Part shown: positions 34,270 to 46,464 of the stretch, in pieces
Numbering within the stretch: the first letter of the stretch is position 1
Layout of the letters: every line of letters begins with the position of its first letter
Assembly (NCBI RefSeq): GCF_018991925.1
Contig: NW_024720711.1
Location: forward strand, 3,867,332 to 3,931,331
Direction of reading: 5' to 3'
DNA from: Homarus americanus
Taxonomy: Eukaryota; Arthropoda; Malacostraca; Decapoda; Nephropidae
DNA length: 64,000 bases
Translations under genes and position numbers: made by a program
Notes under the pieces: model-generated
Database searches by the model: none
Seen by the model: only the letters and a program-made list of their open reading frames with translations
What the model was told of the DNA's origin: nothing

Positions 34270-34955
34270 GAAATAATAAACAATTACATATATAAGTGAA
34301 TATAAATTAATAGTCCTTCCTGATCAACTTTGGAAATAACAAAGCGAAGTGGATTAAAAATTGGTTTGATAGTAGAGGTTTTTTTTACACAGTTAATTGA
34401 TAATTGACCCAATAATTGTTGTATTTTAAATTAATATTAATCTTGTCGTATTTACTGATTATTTTGTCCTGATTTATAATGTATTCAACTTATTTTATTA
34501 ATTTATGTATATATTTGTTAATATGTGTGTGTGTGTGTGTGTGTGTGTGTCATACATATTGTCTGTTAGCCTGTAGGTGTCTGTCTGACTGTCTCTCCCT
34601 ACCCTCTCCAGAACAGAAGGAATAGTAGACGGGAGGAGGGAGGGGGGGGAGGAGGGTATGGCGGAATAAGACTATAAGAATGGAGAAAAGTGCAGCGGGC
34701 CTATTGGTCTTTACTGGACAGGATGGAGGGAAAGGGGCAGGGTTGATGGAAGAAGAGGTGATGGAAAGGGAAAGGAGAGGGGAGTTGATGAAAGGGTACA
34801 CATCGATATAATTTAAAAGCACCACCCTCCCCCTACCACCACCCTCCCCCCTACCCACCACCTCCCCACCACACCACCCTCCCCCACCCACCACCATCCC
34901 CCACCACCCTCCCCCTCTACCACCACCTTCCCCCACTACCACCACCAGGGCCCAA
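34270..34955. repeat. AT-rich unique DNA, (GT)n, then CACC-rich tract
   Basis: 34270-34522 is unique AT-rich DNA. (GT)n lies at 34523-34551, GGAGGGAGG-type purines at 34630-34790 and CCACCACCCTCCCCC-type repeats at 34818-34950. Confidence 0.75.
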
Positions 34956-35329
34956 ATTCCCCCACAACCTACAGTAAATCAAGACTTGTAACAGGATAAC
35001 TTCAGGAAGGCGTCAGGTTACCGTAAAGTCGCCTGGGTGCGGTATTGTGGTTCAGTGTACGTCCTGTGGTGGTGTTTAGAGTTAGGTACGTGAAGCGGAA
35101 CTATAAACACAAGAATCCTTTTCAGAATCCTTCGAGAATCCTTTGATAGAGGGACGGGAGGGAGATGGTTTTTTTTTTGCTTGTACTGTATCTAGTTAGG
35201 ACCTGATAATAATTGCCAGGACTAACAAGTATAAACAAGCAAACAAATGGAGCAACAACTAAGTAAACCCCCTCCGTTTCCTAACTCCTCAACGCCCTTT
35301 TTGAAAATCATAACCTCGCGGTCTACTCT

Positions 35330-35425
35330 TCGCGCGGCACACACTTCGCGCTTCACACACACTTCGCACAGGACACACACATCGCGCATCACACACACTT
35401 CGCACAGGACACACACATCGCGCTG
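35330..35425. repeat. ~20-bp CpG-containing repeat, 4-5 copies
   Basis: Units of the form ACACACTTCGCGCTTCAC alternate with CACAGGACACACACATCG. They contain CGCG words, unusual for this AT-rich DNA. Confidence 0.88.
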
Positions 35426-35566
35426 CACCTGGGTAAACGTAATGTACACTAACATTGACGTTGTTTCGTGTGTTTTTGTTATATTAGTGTTTGTTTTAAC
35501 GTCATTTATGGTCGATCTAAGTGAATTATATTGTATTGAAGGATGTAATTAATTTTTGTGTGATAT

Positions 35567-35571
<5 letters not shown>

Positions 35572-35627
<56 letters not shown>

Positions 35628-35766
35628 GTATCTTCATCCTTAAAACGTAATCCAACTTTTGTTCCGTTTTGAAAAATATTTAGAAACGAGAGAGTTACTT
35701 GTTGAATGAGTTTCTTTTGTCTCCAGTTTTTCCATTGTCTTGCGTTTTTTGTGCTCATTTTGTGTG

Positions 35767-35859
<93 letters not shown>
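35572..35859. repeat. Long (GT)n and long (TC)n
   Basis: (GT)n at 35572-35627 and about 90 bp of pure (TC)n at 35768-35858. Confidence 0.97.
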
Positions 35860-35861
<2 letters not shown>

Positions 35862-35983
35862 GGTATCAACTCTTCCCCCCAATTCATGTATTCACCTCAA
35901 CACAGTACAGGTATAAGATATTCCTATGGACTCACATTGACGGCAAACTCCTAACATTTTTACAGTACCCAAAGTGATATAAG

Positions 35984-36100
35984 ATTAGGTTAGGTTAGCT
36001 TAGGTTAGGTTAGTTTAGTTTAAGTTAGGTTAGGTTAGGTTAGGTTAGTTTAGTTTAAGTTAGGTTAGGTTAGGTTAGGTTAGTTTAGTTTAAGTTAGGT
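35984..36100. repeat. TTAGG repeat with higher-order unit
   Basis: GGTTAGGTTA blocks alternate with TTAGTTTAGTTTAAG in a unit of about 45 bp seen almost identically twice (36016-36060 and 36061-36100). Confidence 0.88.
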
Positions 36101-36239
36101 ATTTTAGTCATAGGGTATGTGTTGTATTAATATATATATACTGCCAGATAAAAGATTAGTTAGTGTAATCTATTTATATTTGTCTAAGGTATAATCTATC
36201 AGGTAACTACATATATGAAAAGTCGTGTTTTAGTTTACC

Positions 36240-36482
36240 ACTACCATCATCACAAACTACCAGCTAGCTACCAGTAACCATCACCACCATTACAAACCAC
36301 TTACCACCACCACTACCTACCAGTCACCTACCCACCACCACTACCTACCAGTCACCTACCACCACCACTACCTACCAGCCACCTACCACCACCACTACCT
36401 ACCAGTCACCTACCACCACCACCACTACCTACCAGTCACCTACCACCACCACTACCTACCAGTCACATACCACCACTACCAC
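36240..36482. repeat. CACCACTACCTACCAGTCACCTAC minisatellite
   Basis: About eight units of 27-30 bp containing CACTACCTACCAGTCACCTA. Confidence 0.92.
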
Positions 36483-36544
36483 CGTGTACACATAAGGTGG
36501 TTGGGAACTTCTGCTTTAATTCAACGATTTTACGACATTGTCTG

Positions 36545-36545
<1 letters not shown>

Positions 36546-36589
<44 letters not shown>

Positions 36590-36886
36590 CCCTCGCCGTC
36601 ATTTTTAACCCATTTGGATTATTATTCTTCCCAATTTTCCACCCATTCCCCTATTATTCACCCATTCCTCTCCTCCTCCTTACCTTCTCCTCTTTCCTCC
36701 TTACCTCCTCTATCCCTTCCTCCTTACCTCCTTTCTTCCTTCCCCCACCACCTTCCTCTTCTCTCTCTTTCTCCTAACAATCACGTGGGTAAGGAAATTG
36801 GCTCTTCAATTAATCTTGCAGCCGTCCATTGTGGAAATTTACCCTGGTTTTAGAGGGTACAGAGAGGAGAGAGAGAGAGTGAGTGA

Positions 36887-36946
<60 letters not shown>
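36546..36946. repeat. (GT)n, pyrimidine tract and (GA)n
   Basis: (GT)n at 36545-36588, CCTCCTTACC-type pyrimidines at 36640-36775 and (GA)n at 36868-36946. Confidence 0.92.
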
Positions 36947-36948
<2 letters not shown>

Positions 36949-37082
36949 GATAGCAAATTTCCTTAAGTGAACAGAATTAACAAAGGAAAGTGAACTACAG
37001 AGACTAGGCCAGGGTGTGGTGGAGGTTGTTCACTTACCACTGTGTTAACTGACCTTAATATTGTCACTTTTATTATATTAGA

Positions 37083-37085
<3 letters not shown>

Positions 37086-37147
<62 letters not shown>

Positions 37148-37180
37148 AATATTATTATTATTATTTCTTTTATTTTTTTA

Positions 37181-37216
<36 letters not shown>

Positions 37217-37310
37217 GATCGATAACTCATTGGTTGTTGACAAGGGAGGTTCACACACACACACACACGCACCCCACACACACACACACACACACTCTCT
37301 CTCTCTCTCA
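37086..37310. repeat. (GT)n, (ATT)n, (CA)n composite
   Basis: (GT)n at 37086-37146, ATT-rich sequence with pure (ATT)n at 37185-37216, then (CA)n at 37252-37295 with a CGCACCC interruption, and (TC)n. Confidence 0.95.
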
Positions 37311-37394
37311 GTTGTTTGATGAAAAGACCCTGACTGACGTTCTTAATGGCACTCTGCTCCTTCAAGAGGGTCATCTCTCATCATTTCTTTAGTT

Positions 37395-37550
37395 TGGGTT
37401 AGTTACGTTAGATTGGGGTATAGGTTAGGTTAAGCCATGTTAAGTTGAAGGTCAGGTTAGTTTAAGTCAAGTTGGGTTAGGTTAGGTCAAGTTAGGTTAG
37501 GGTCTAGGTTAGGTTAGGGTCTAGGTTAGGTTAAGGTCTAGGTAGATTTA
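37395..37550. repeat. TTAGG/TTAGGGTC-type repeat
   Basis: GGTTAGG blocks with a GGTCTAGGTTAGGTTA unit repeated three times at about 37498-37545. Confidence 0.85.
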
Positions 37551-37682
37551 GTTGACCTGTGACACCAAGATTGCCGACCCGTGGAGCAGTGACAGGCAGG
37601 TAAGGTAGAGGTGAGCCAACACCCTGACGCTGGCCAGGTGGTTATGTTGCCTTGTCTACCTTCTCCTTAATTGACCACCTGC

Positions 37683-38040
37683 GGCAGGAGAGGAAGACGA
37701 GGAGGAGAGGTAGTGGGGATAATGGTGTAGGAGGAGGGGAAGGGGTGATGGAAGAGGAGAAAGAGGGGGGAAGGAGGAGGAGAAAGTGGGGATAGGAGGA
37801 GAGGTAGGGGAAAGGGGGGTAGGAGGAAGAGGAGGAGGGGAAGGGGTGATGGAGGAGGAGGAGAAGAGGAGGTGGTGAGAAGGGAAAGACGGATAAAGCG
37901 GAAGAGGAAGAAGAGATAGTGAGAGTAATAATAGGAGAGGAGGGTAGAAGGAAGAGGAGAGGAATGGAGAGGAGGAGAGGGGTGGTCTAGTAGCCGTAGA
38001 ATTGGGAGAAGGCAGAAGAGGAGAAGAATGGAAGGGGGGG
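37683..38040. repeat. Polypurine tract
   Basis: GGAGGAGG/GAAGAGG-rich sequence of about 360 bp ending in a G run, followed by TTTTTTTTG at 38043. Confidence 0.88.
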
Positions 38041-38268
38041 ATTTTTTTTGTTTAGTAAATTTATTGGCAGAGCTTGTAGTACAGTTTGCCTATTCTGAGT
38101 AATTCAGTCAGGTCTTGACACTGAGGGTGGTATCACTTCTCACTGTCACGCAGGACAGAGGTTCACACACAAAGAAGGGGTAGGAGGAATGGAAGAGAGG
38201 AGGAGGAAGAGATTAAATAGGGTCATGAATGGTTGTAAATTGTCTCCTCTTGAATTCCTTTTATTACT

Positions 38269-38313
<45 letters not shown>

Positions 38314-38700
38314 TTATTATTATTATGATTTACGTTATATTAATAAGGGAATTTGACCCCCAGTTGCCAGAAGTACCTGACCCATAACCCCTTATCTTCG
38401 CTATTTTTGAAGTATTAAGTATTGGTAGTTTCTGACACTCTCATCTCTCCCCACTCTCCCAACCACGACTCAAATATTCACCTGACAAGTCCCCGGTGTG
38501 ACGTCACGCTATAGTTGCCAGTTAGGCGTTATATGGCTTCATGGCGTTGTGAAGTGACTTGCCTATACATGCCATATTCGGCCTTTTTTTTTATCATTCG
38601 GTTACTTATTATTATCCCGAAAGTTCTCTCTGAGCCTTAATTAATTTGGTTCCGGTTACTTATTTAGTTATATCTGAATTGTTATTGGAACATTTCGGGA
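38041..38700. other. Unique sequence, possible minus-strand 3' end
   Basis: Read on the minus strand, 38175-38042 ends in CCAATAAATTTACTAAAC followed by eight A, like a poly(A) signal and tail, so a retrocopy or retroelement end is possible. (TC)n lies at 38273-38309 and TGACGTCA at 38499-38506. No gene is called. Confidence 0.35.
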
Positions 38701-38701
38701 T

Positions 38702-38744
<43 letters not shown>

Positions 38745-38769
38745 TGTGTGTGTATCTGTGTGTGTGTGT

Positions 38770-38800
<31 letters not shown>
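38701..38800. repeat. (TG)n with TC interruptions
   Basis: About 100 bp of TG dinucleotides with CTG and ATC interruptions, then a T run. Confidence 0.95.
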
Positions 38801-38801
<1 letters not shown>

Positions 38802-39040
38802 TTTTTTTTTAGTGATATAATTAATTCTGGTAGATAATGGTGTTTGTTTCATAGGTCTGATAATGGACTTAATGGTGGTAATAATAATCATTTTTTTCGT
38901 ATTTTGTATTATTATTGTTATTATTTTTGTTGTTGTTGTTGTATATTAATTATAGTTATCTCAGTATACGTCACATAATCATCACAAGTCACAAAGGTTT
39001 TCTTAGGTATAAAACACATCTATATCACACTGCCATGACT

Positions 39041-39480
39041 CCTTCCTTCCTTCCTTCCTTCCTTCCTTCCTTCCTTCCTTCCTTCCTTCCTTCCTTCCTC
39101 CTCCTCCTCCTTCTTGCTGCACCCCACGGCTGCTTTGTAAATAGTCCTGGAGTGTCGTTGGTGGGGGTGGAGGAGAGATGGGGGAGGAGAAGGGGAGGTG
39201 GGATGGGGTGAGATTAGGGGATGGGAAAAGAGAGGGGGTAGGCGGGATAGAGGTGGGGTGAGATGAGGCTAGAGTAAGGTGGGGTGAAAGGAAGAGGGTT
39301 GGGGTGAGGGAATGGTTAGGTTGGGGAGGGGAGGTGAGTTTGGGTGGTGGGGAGGATATGGTTTGGTAGATGGACTGGGGAGGTGTGAGGAGTGGGGTGC
39401 AGGGAGGAGAATAAGGAGTGTGGACGTGGAGAGAGGGAGGGTAAGGTGTGAGTGTGGGCGTGGAGGGAGGGTGGGTGGAG
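39041..39480. repeat. (TTCC)n and G-rich tract
   Basis: (TTCC)n at 39041-39098. From 39160 to 39480 there is GGGGTGAGAT/GGGAGG-rich DNA. Confidence 0.85.
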
Positions 39481-39648
39481 GTTGAGTGTGGGCGTGTAGG
39501 CAGCAGGGAGACCCACTGTAGTATGCATCAGAGGCGTGTACTAGGAGGCGTGTGTGTTGGTCCCTCTCACTTATTGACCTACACGCCCTGGACTTCCCGA
39601 AGATACCATCCCCCACGCCTCTGCCGATTTGCTTCTGATTTGGGAGTT

Positions 39649-39651
<3 letters not shown>

Positions 39652-39725
<74 letters not shown>

Positions 39726-39900
39726 GGGATTTCTTTTTTTAACCATGGGAAAGTGTGTTAAAAAGGAGCTGAAAAGGTGACAAAAAGTGGTTAGATTAGG
39801 TTAGAAGTTAAGGTAGTTAATATTGGGTTAATAACTTAGTTAGTTTAGTTACGTTAGTGTCAGTTAGTTTAGTTTATTTTAGGTTTGACTAAGTGAACTA
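39652..39900. repeat. (TG)n and TTAG-rich sequence
   Basis: (TG)n at 39651-39721. 39785-39895 has TTAGGTTAG and AGTTAGTTTAG words. Confidence 0.88.
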
Positions 39901-40189
39901 AATAAATAATAAAATAGCTATCGTCCAAGATTGTAAAGTTCCAGGTATCGTTACGTCACCAAAACATTACGATACCTGGAAAGTGGAGGCGGTAAGGTGT
40001 AAATGCCAATGACTCACACCACATAACCGTGTCTTCAGCTTCAAGGTGTTAATGTACCGGGATTTTAACGTTATCCACTGCCTCAAAGGTTAAAGTTGCT
40101 TGGATAATGACATAAGTAGATTGTGCTGTACTCTTTATCCTGAACTTTAAATTGTTGTCTTTCCCGGCTGTAATGTGTTGTTGTATGGG

Positions 40190-40231
<42 letters not shown>

Positions 40232-40485
40232 TCGTTGGTGACCTTGCTTAACTGTTGGTTTGTTGATCTCTCCTCTCTCATATTGACCTCCCTCCCTTCT
40301 CTCTTCTCACTTCTCCTTCTCCTTCTCATTCCTCCTCCTCTCTCTTCACCCTCATTCTTCCTCCCTCTGCTCATTCCTCTCTCACCACACTCTTCATCCT
40401 CTTTACCTCCTCCTCATTTCCTCACCCTCCCCCTTCTTTCCCTCCTCCCCCTTTCTCCATATCCTCCTCCTCCTCCTCCCGTCTC
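40190..40485. repeat. (TC)n and pyrimidine tract
   Basis: (TC)n at 40191-40229, then CTCCTTCTCC-type pyrimidines to 40485. Confidence 0.9.
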
Positions 40486-40636
40486 CCGTGAACCAACTCA
40501 CTTGCATTGAACCTGTTAATGGCTCTTTGTTGGTAGAGGACTTCTCTCTCAGGAGGTGGGTGAGGCACGTAGAGAAGGAAAATGAAAAGAAGAGCTCAAA
40601 GAAGTGGGGAATATGAGAGAAAGAAGAGAAAAGGAG

Positions 40637-40648
40637 AGAGAGAGAGAG

Positions 40649-40714
<66 letters not shown>

Positions 40715-40750
40715 GAGAAATTATCTAGTTTGAAAGAACAGTTAAGTGGA

Positions 40751-40790
<40 letters not shown>

Positions 40791-40919
40791 AAACAAAGGT
40801 CATGGAGGGTCACAAGTGGCATTGTGTGAGGTCATTAACTTGAAGGAGAGAGAGAGAGAGAGTTAAAATGAGAGGAATTAGTGTCACTCTCACTTCTTCC
40901 AATAATGCCTCTTCGATAT

Positions 40920-40964
<45 letters not shown>
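40637..40964. repeat. (GA)n-(GT)n with inverted (CA)n, and (GA)n
   Basis: (GA)n at about 40635-40650 runs into (GT)n at 40651-40712, facing (CA)n at 40753-40788. (GA)n recurs at 40842-40862 and 40923-40964. Confidence 0.95.
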
Positions 40965-40967
<3 letters not shown>

Positions 40968-41099
40968 TCTTACCACTCTCCCACCGCTGCCTCCCTCATC
41001 GATGACACTAGTGAGTGAGAGGAATTAATGCCACTCACACATCTCCCAGCAATGCGTCTGTTGAAAAAAGTTGATAAATTGTATGTTTTTGGACGGATG

Positions 41100-41270
41100 A
41101 ATTGATGGATGGATGGATGGATGATTGACTGGGTGGATGTATGAATGCTTAGATAAATAAATGGATGGGGACGGATATTTGGAAGGATATATGGATAAGT
41201 ACGTAAATGGCTAGCCTGTGTGTTAAGATGGTAGCCTAGAGGACGGACGGACGGACGGATAAACGTGAAG
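41100..41270. repeat. ATGG/ACGG tetranucleotides
   Basis: (ATGG)n at about 41104-41124, degenerate GGAT words to 41200 and (ACGG)n at 41241-41258. Confidence 0.85.
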
Positions 41271-41337
41271 GATGTTTGGTAAACCTTAGCTGCTGCTTCA
41301 CCTGTTTGTGATCACATACTGACTCACATCTTGGGGG

Positions 41338-42465
41338 GAGGAGGAGGTGATGATGGAGGCGAGGAAGGGGGAGGTGATGATGGAGGCGAGGGAAGGGGGA
41401 GGTGACATGGAGGCGGGAGAAGGGGGAGGTGATGATGGGAGGCGAGGAAGGGGAGGCGATGATGGAGGCGAGGAAGGAGGAGGCGATGATGGAGGCGAGG
41501 AAGGGGAGGCGATGATGGAGGCAAGGAAGGGGAGGGCGATGATGGAGGTGAGGAAGGGGAGGCGATGATGGAGGAAGGAGGAAGGGGAGTAAGGATGATG
41601 GAGGAGGAAGGGGGAGGCGATGATGGAGGCGAGGAAGGGGGAGGTATGATGGAGGCGGGGAGGAAGGGGAGGCAGTGATGATGAGTAAGGATGATGGAGG
41701 GGAGGAAGGAGGCGATGATGGAGGGAGGGAAGGGGAGGCGATGATGGAGGCGAGGGAAGGGGGAGGATAAGATGGAGGCGAGGAAGGGGGGGAGGCGATG
41801 ATGGAGGCGAGGAAGGGGGGAGGTGATGATGGAGGGGCGGAGGAAGGGGAGGTGGATGATGGAGGCGGGAAGGGGAGGATGAGGAGGAGGAGGAGGCGAT
41901 GATGGGAGGCGAGGAAGGGGAGGATGATGGAGGCGAGAGGAAGGAGGTGATGATGGAGGAGTGGAAGGGGGAGGGATGATGGAGGCGAGGAAGGGGGAGG
42001 TGGATGATGGAGGAGGAAGGGGGGAGGTGATGATGGAGGCGAGGAAGGGGGAGGAGTGATGGAGGCGAGGAAGGGGAGATGATGAGGCGAGGAAGGAGGC
42101 GATGATGGAGGCGAGGAAGGGGAGGCGATGATGGATAAGTGAGGAAGGGGGAGTAAGGATGATGGAGGCGAGGAAGGGGGAGGTGATGATGGAGGCGAGG
42201 AAGGGGGAGGTGATGATGGAGGCGAGGAAGGGGGAGGTGATGATGGAGGCGAGGAAGGAGGTGATGATGGAGGTGATGATGGAGGCGAGGAAGGAGGTGA
42301 TGATGGAGGCGAGGAAGGAGGTGATGATGGAGGGATATGAGGAGAAGGAAGAGGAAGGAACTAGTGTTGGTGGAAGAAGGGTGTGTTGGAGAGGGAGGAA
42401 AGAGGAGGAGGAGGAGGAAGAAGGAGAAACAAATGGAGGAAACACAGAGAGAGAGAGAGAGAGCC
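41338..42465. repeat. 1-kb G-rich 27-bp minisatellite and purine tail
   Basis: Close to 40 units of about 24-27 bp containing GATGATGGAGGCGAGGAAGG up to about 42335, then GGAGGAGG/GAGA purines to 42465. Edge copies (42165-42260) are uniform while central copies vary in length. Two overlapping minus-strand frames of 397 and 383 codons are repeat translations, since both frames are open and consist of Ser/Pro/His/Leu. Confidence 0.95.
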
Positions 42466-44645
42466 AGCCAGCCACCTACCCCACCCTTCATGTACGTCAG
42501 AGAATATTATTTTAATTCCAAATAGAATCACAGTAAAATTTTGTGGTTATTTTGGTCCTAATTATTGTATTTTTTATATTATTGCTTCATTATGTCGATT
42601 AGATACGATAATGATAGTCCGTCGAGGAGAATTTGACGTGCGATACCTTGTAATTTGGAAGAGTGTGGGATGTGTACAGTAGGTCAGGAGGTGGTGGGTG
42701 AGATCGAGCCAGGGTTAGGAAGGTTAAAGTTCTTGCGAATATAAAGGTTACAGACAGACATTCAAACATTCAGGGGGTAGGGGGGACAAATTCTGTAAAC
42801 ACTCACTCACTCAGGTAACACTTTAATATCTCCACTTGTTACCCGATAATAGCCTAATTGTCAACGTCGGTGAATTATCGCCCACGTAGGCAAAGTTTTG
42901 TGGTGTCGGCTGTGGAATATCAGTTCCCTGGATTAGGTCAGTTTAGTAGTCTGATTTGCCAATTAAACCGTGCCACTTGTCAGCTCAGATAGAACCGTAA
43001 GAGCTGACGGGATTTGGCTATTTACCGACTCAGCCACTAAACCAAAAATAAGCCGGTGTCAGTACACTCCTTCAGCACCCACAGGAACTAACGGAACTGA
43101 CTAACGTATTGATCCACACCAAACCAAATCCTCTTGACCCTTGGCCCTTTGAGAAGCTGCTTCCTGTCCCTGTGTGTGTGCCTAAGATGAGCAGCTCGCG
43201 TGTGACCTGAAAGATGACCTCTCTGGCTTGGTTCTCGGGGGTCTGTCGAGATAGGTCAAGTTTAAATGACCGGACCTCACACAGGGCTGGACCTTAATGG
43301 CTTTATCCCTGAAGACCCTGATGAAGACAAACCTACAGTACCTACCTCACCCCCCCCCCCCTTGTCTTTCTCTCTCCACCTACTTCCACCCACTCCCTCA
43401 CCTCGCTCCATCCACTCCACCCTTTGCCTTCTCTCTCTTTAGCTGTGTAATTATGTAGATGAGTTTGTTGTGATGCTAACAGACAGCCCCCTCCACCTGT
43501 GTAACAACTCGGCTCACACTTTGTTGATACACTTTGTAAATAACTTATTTGACACTTTTTTTACATAACTTATTTTACTACTACTAGAACTAATACTATT
43601 ACTACTGTTAATAATGTTGTGTTAACATTAATAGTAGTATCATATTAATACAGATGTTATTATATTACCTGGCACTGTGATTTACAAATACATATTAATG
43701 ACTTCTAGACTTCGTAAGTGATGAATATATTTTTTTCAAATATATCTTCACACGGTCAGAGATCACCCTAGCATCAATTACCTCGTATTATATAAATTCA
43801 TAATTATAAAGATAAATAAATATATAAATAAGACCAAGTTTCATAAGGGCTAGGCTGTGGGCACAAGCAAGACGTGATGTCAACAGTATCAGCTGACCAG
43901 TCCATCAGCTGATACTGGGACACCTCTGGCCACGCCGCCCGCAACACTCTCTCGGTGATCATGTCTGCAATAGATATTTTACCTGCTGTTGTTATTTTAT
44001 GTGCCTAATTTATTCGATTGTCCTCTTCTTCTTCTTCTCTTTCTCTCTCTTTCGTTCATTCTATTGTATTTATCCTTCTCTTTTTACATTCTAATGCATT
44101 TTAATCTCTTCCTCATGTCTATTGTACAACATTTTTTCCCATGACTTCACCTTTTCCTTCTTCTGTTCCACCCTTTTGTGTGTATCATTCTCTTTGTTCG
44201 TTTCCCCCTTCTCATTTAGACCTTTCTCCCGTCTCTTTTCATGTCCCTCTTTGGGCTCCCATTATTTTTTTTTTTTTTTTGGTTAGGGCCCATCATCTTC
44301 GCCTCCCCTTCCTCTCTTCCCATCATCTGAAGTGAAGCTGACATGACAGACAAACTAGCCAAAGGAAGAGAGAGTTCTGCCTTTTAGCCTCTTCCACACA
44401 CCTATTCAGAGAGAGAGAGCCTTTGAGGATATTTTAGAACAAGATTTTGAAAGTATCAGACACCCAGAGAGATGCTAGGGCAGCTAGGTAGTCGATCCCT
44501 CGCCCATCCCGGTGTAGTGTATCGGAGGAAGAAACACTGACCAGACTAACAGATGAACCCCCAGATCGCGTATTGCCTTCAAGGACGTGTGCTGGTTCAG
44601 TGTGCGTTTATGCAACACATATTACAGTAATCAACACCTCACCCT
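42466..44645. other. Unique intergenic DNA after texture change
   Basis: From here the sequence is mostly non-repetitive. Small exceptions are a C run at 43349-43360, TC-rich sequence at 44023-44055 and a T run at 44265-44280. I searched by eye for a first tetraspanin exon (MxxxKCVKYLLF-type N-terminus before a GT donor) and did not find one. No other gene was recognised. Confidence 0.5.
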
Positions 44646-44756
44646 CCAGGATTCGAACCCACGGCCCACGACTGTGACCAGGGAACGCTACCTCTAGACT
44701 GAGTCTAGAGGTAGCGTTCCCTGGTCACAGTCGTGGGCCGTGGGTTCGAATCCTGG
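44646..44756. repeat. 55-bp perfect inverted repeat of a tRNA-like sequence
   Basis: The left arm 44646-44700 and right arm 44702-44756 are exact reverse complements with one G (44701) between them. Each arm carries a perfect B box (GGTTCGAATCC) and an A-box-like TCTAGAGGTAGCG, so it is two head-to-head tRNA-like SINE heads. Beyond the arms similarity continues for about 20 bp but is diverged (GGTGTTGATTA on both sides). Confidence 0.93.
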
Positions 44757-46047
44757 CGGGGTGTGTTGATTATATGTAGAAGTCCGCGTGCTTTATTGGG
44801 CTAATGAAATATATTACAGTAAGTAGATGCCCACGTGGTAACACACATAGGTTAACACACCCTACAGTGATAAGAGGGAGAATGAGATAGTTTTTCCAAT
44901 CTATCATAATATGTAAAGTTCCCCGATATTTTCACAGGTCAATTTTTATGTTTATTCCTGCTTTTCTATTTAGGAAAACGAAAGGTAACTTGCTAGGTTA
45001 GAGTGCAGTGTTGGAATGGGTGATGGTGGTGTTGTAGGGAAATGTCTAAACTTATAAGGTGATAAGTTTGACGAGTTTGAAATTCGAGTCGCCTCCAGCC
45101 AGAGCCAGCTCTGGGCTGGCAAAACACACACACACGCACACAATAAATTCATGTCTCATCACTTGCTTTTCTGAAAAATAAAATTAAACAAAATCTTAAA
45201 GATCCTGGCAATAGTAATCCCAGTAACTAGGGGCATGTTTACCACTGGCATCCAGCCTACCTGCCTAAAATATATTTCTATATTATAATTATCTCGTTTT
45301 AATGAAGGCTTAAATAAGTTATGAATATGAATTAAAAATTTAATGATAGGAAAAAATTGAGTAGCAAAGAAAATAATGTTTATTGTTGACTACTTGACTT
45401 GGGTTGAGAAGGGCGACAGGGTTTGGGGCCTTGGGGGACGGTGTCGTTGCCTTGGGGAGCTCAGCCATTTCAGGCAATGATCTCATGGCGAAATTCCCAT
45501 AAAACCAGCATATCTCCGTTACCTCCAACGCTACACCTTCTTCTATCATGATGGCATCCTGTGACTTTTTCTTGTAAAATAACTCGGTTTATTATCACAC
45601 TTTTTTTATCGGAGCACAACAGGGAGACGACCTCAGTTTAGCACCTCGTAGTCTACAGGAGTTTGGTCTTATTGCAGTAACAGCTTGTCGTGTTAACTGA
45701 CCCGCTCGTACTCTCACGTCTACAAAACACATAAAATTACACCATGATGCTTTAACAAAGTTGTTTTCATTGGTACCGCATATCAATATAAGTACTTTGT
45801 GATTAATATTGTGGGGGGTGGAGCCTCCTGGCTCTAGAAGGCAGGTAAGGTTAGACAGGGTTCTTTGGTTGGTTAGGTCAGGTTCTATGGGGGGGGAGGA
45901 TAATTAAAAACCAACTAAGTTCCGACGGAAATGAAGGTCAAATTCGAATGAATCACACCAAATACAATGGAGAAAACCTAGATTTCTGGTAAAAAACCAA
46001 TTGGTAGTGAAACTGCAATTTTACCAGTACAGTATTTGTTTTTCGAT
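44757..46047. other. Unique intergenic DNA with one unassigned minus-strand frame
   Basis: 45596-45345 on the minus strand is an 84-codon open stretch with ordinary protein-like composition, including KSQDAIMIEEGVALEVTEIC. No family was recognised, and it has no clear splice sites or start context. It may be a transposase or gene remnant. The rest holds no recognised feature. Confidence 0.35.
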
Positions 46048-46464
46048 GGTCCGACTAATTACCCAAATGTAGCCAAATGTAGCCGCAATGAAGTCAAATG
46101 ATGGTCGTACAAGCGTAAATCGGGCTGTGAATCACTTCTCGATTATTATTTGGTGTCATAAAGTAAAAAAAAAATTGGTAAACTTAATTTAATCTGAGTT
46201 GTGTTGGGTTAGGTTAGGTTAAGTTAGATTAGATTAGATTAGATTAGATTAGATTAGATTAGGTTATGTTGGGTTAGGTTAGGTACATGCACTTGATCTA
46301 TTAACTCAGATTAAATTAAGTTTACCAACTTTTTGTGACTTTGTGACACCAAATACTAGTCAAGAAGTGATTGGCAGTCCGATTTATTCATCTAGGACCA
46401 TTATTTGACTTCATTCCGGCTATATTTGGCTACATTTGGGTACATTTGGGTAATTAGTCGGACC
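46048..46464. mobile_element. Palindromic long-TIR DNA transposon (MULE-like?)
   Basis: About 150-190 bp at each end are inverted copies. The left end starts GGTCCGACTAATTACCCAAA, the right end is its near complement, and the arms stay similar through TTGGTAAACTTAATTTAATC (about 46170-46192) and its complement (about 46303-46325). The centre is TTAGG/TTAGA repeats (46203-46285). TTTTTCGAT flanks both sides (about 46039-46047 and 46467-46475), a direct repeat of about 9 bp. Long TIRs with a 9-bp duplication fit Mutator-like elements. The superfamily is inference, since no transposase is present. Confidence 0.75.

Noticed and set aside
39745..39778. ATG followed by GKCVKKELKR, resembling a tetraspanin N-terminus
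   Set aside because: The frame stops after 11 codons, lacks a hydrophobic segment, and no acceptable donor phase links it to the exon at 48649. It is likely coincidence.
41298..42491. Two overlapping minus-strand frames of 397 and 383 codons
   Set aside because: Both are translations of one 27-bp repeat in different frames. Simultaneous openness in two frames shows repeat origin, not coding.
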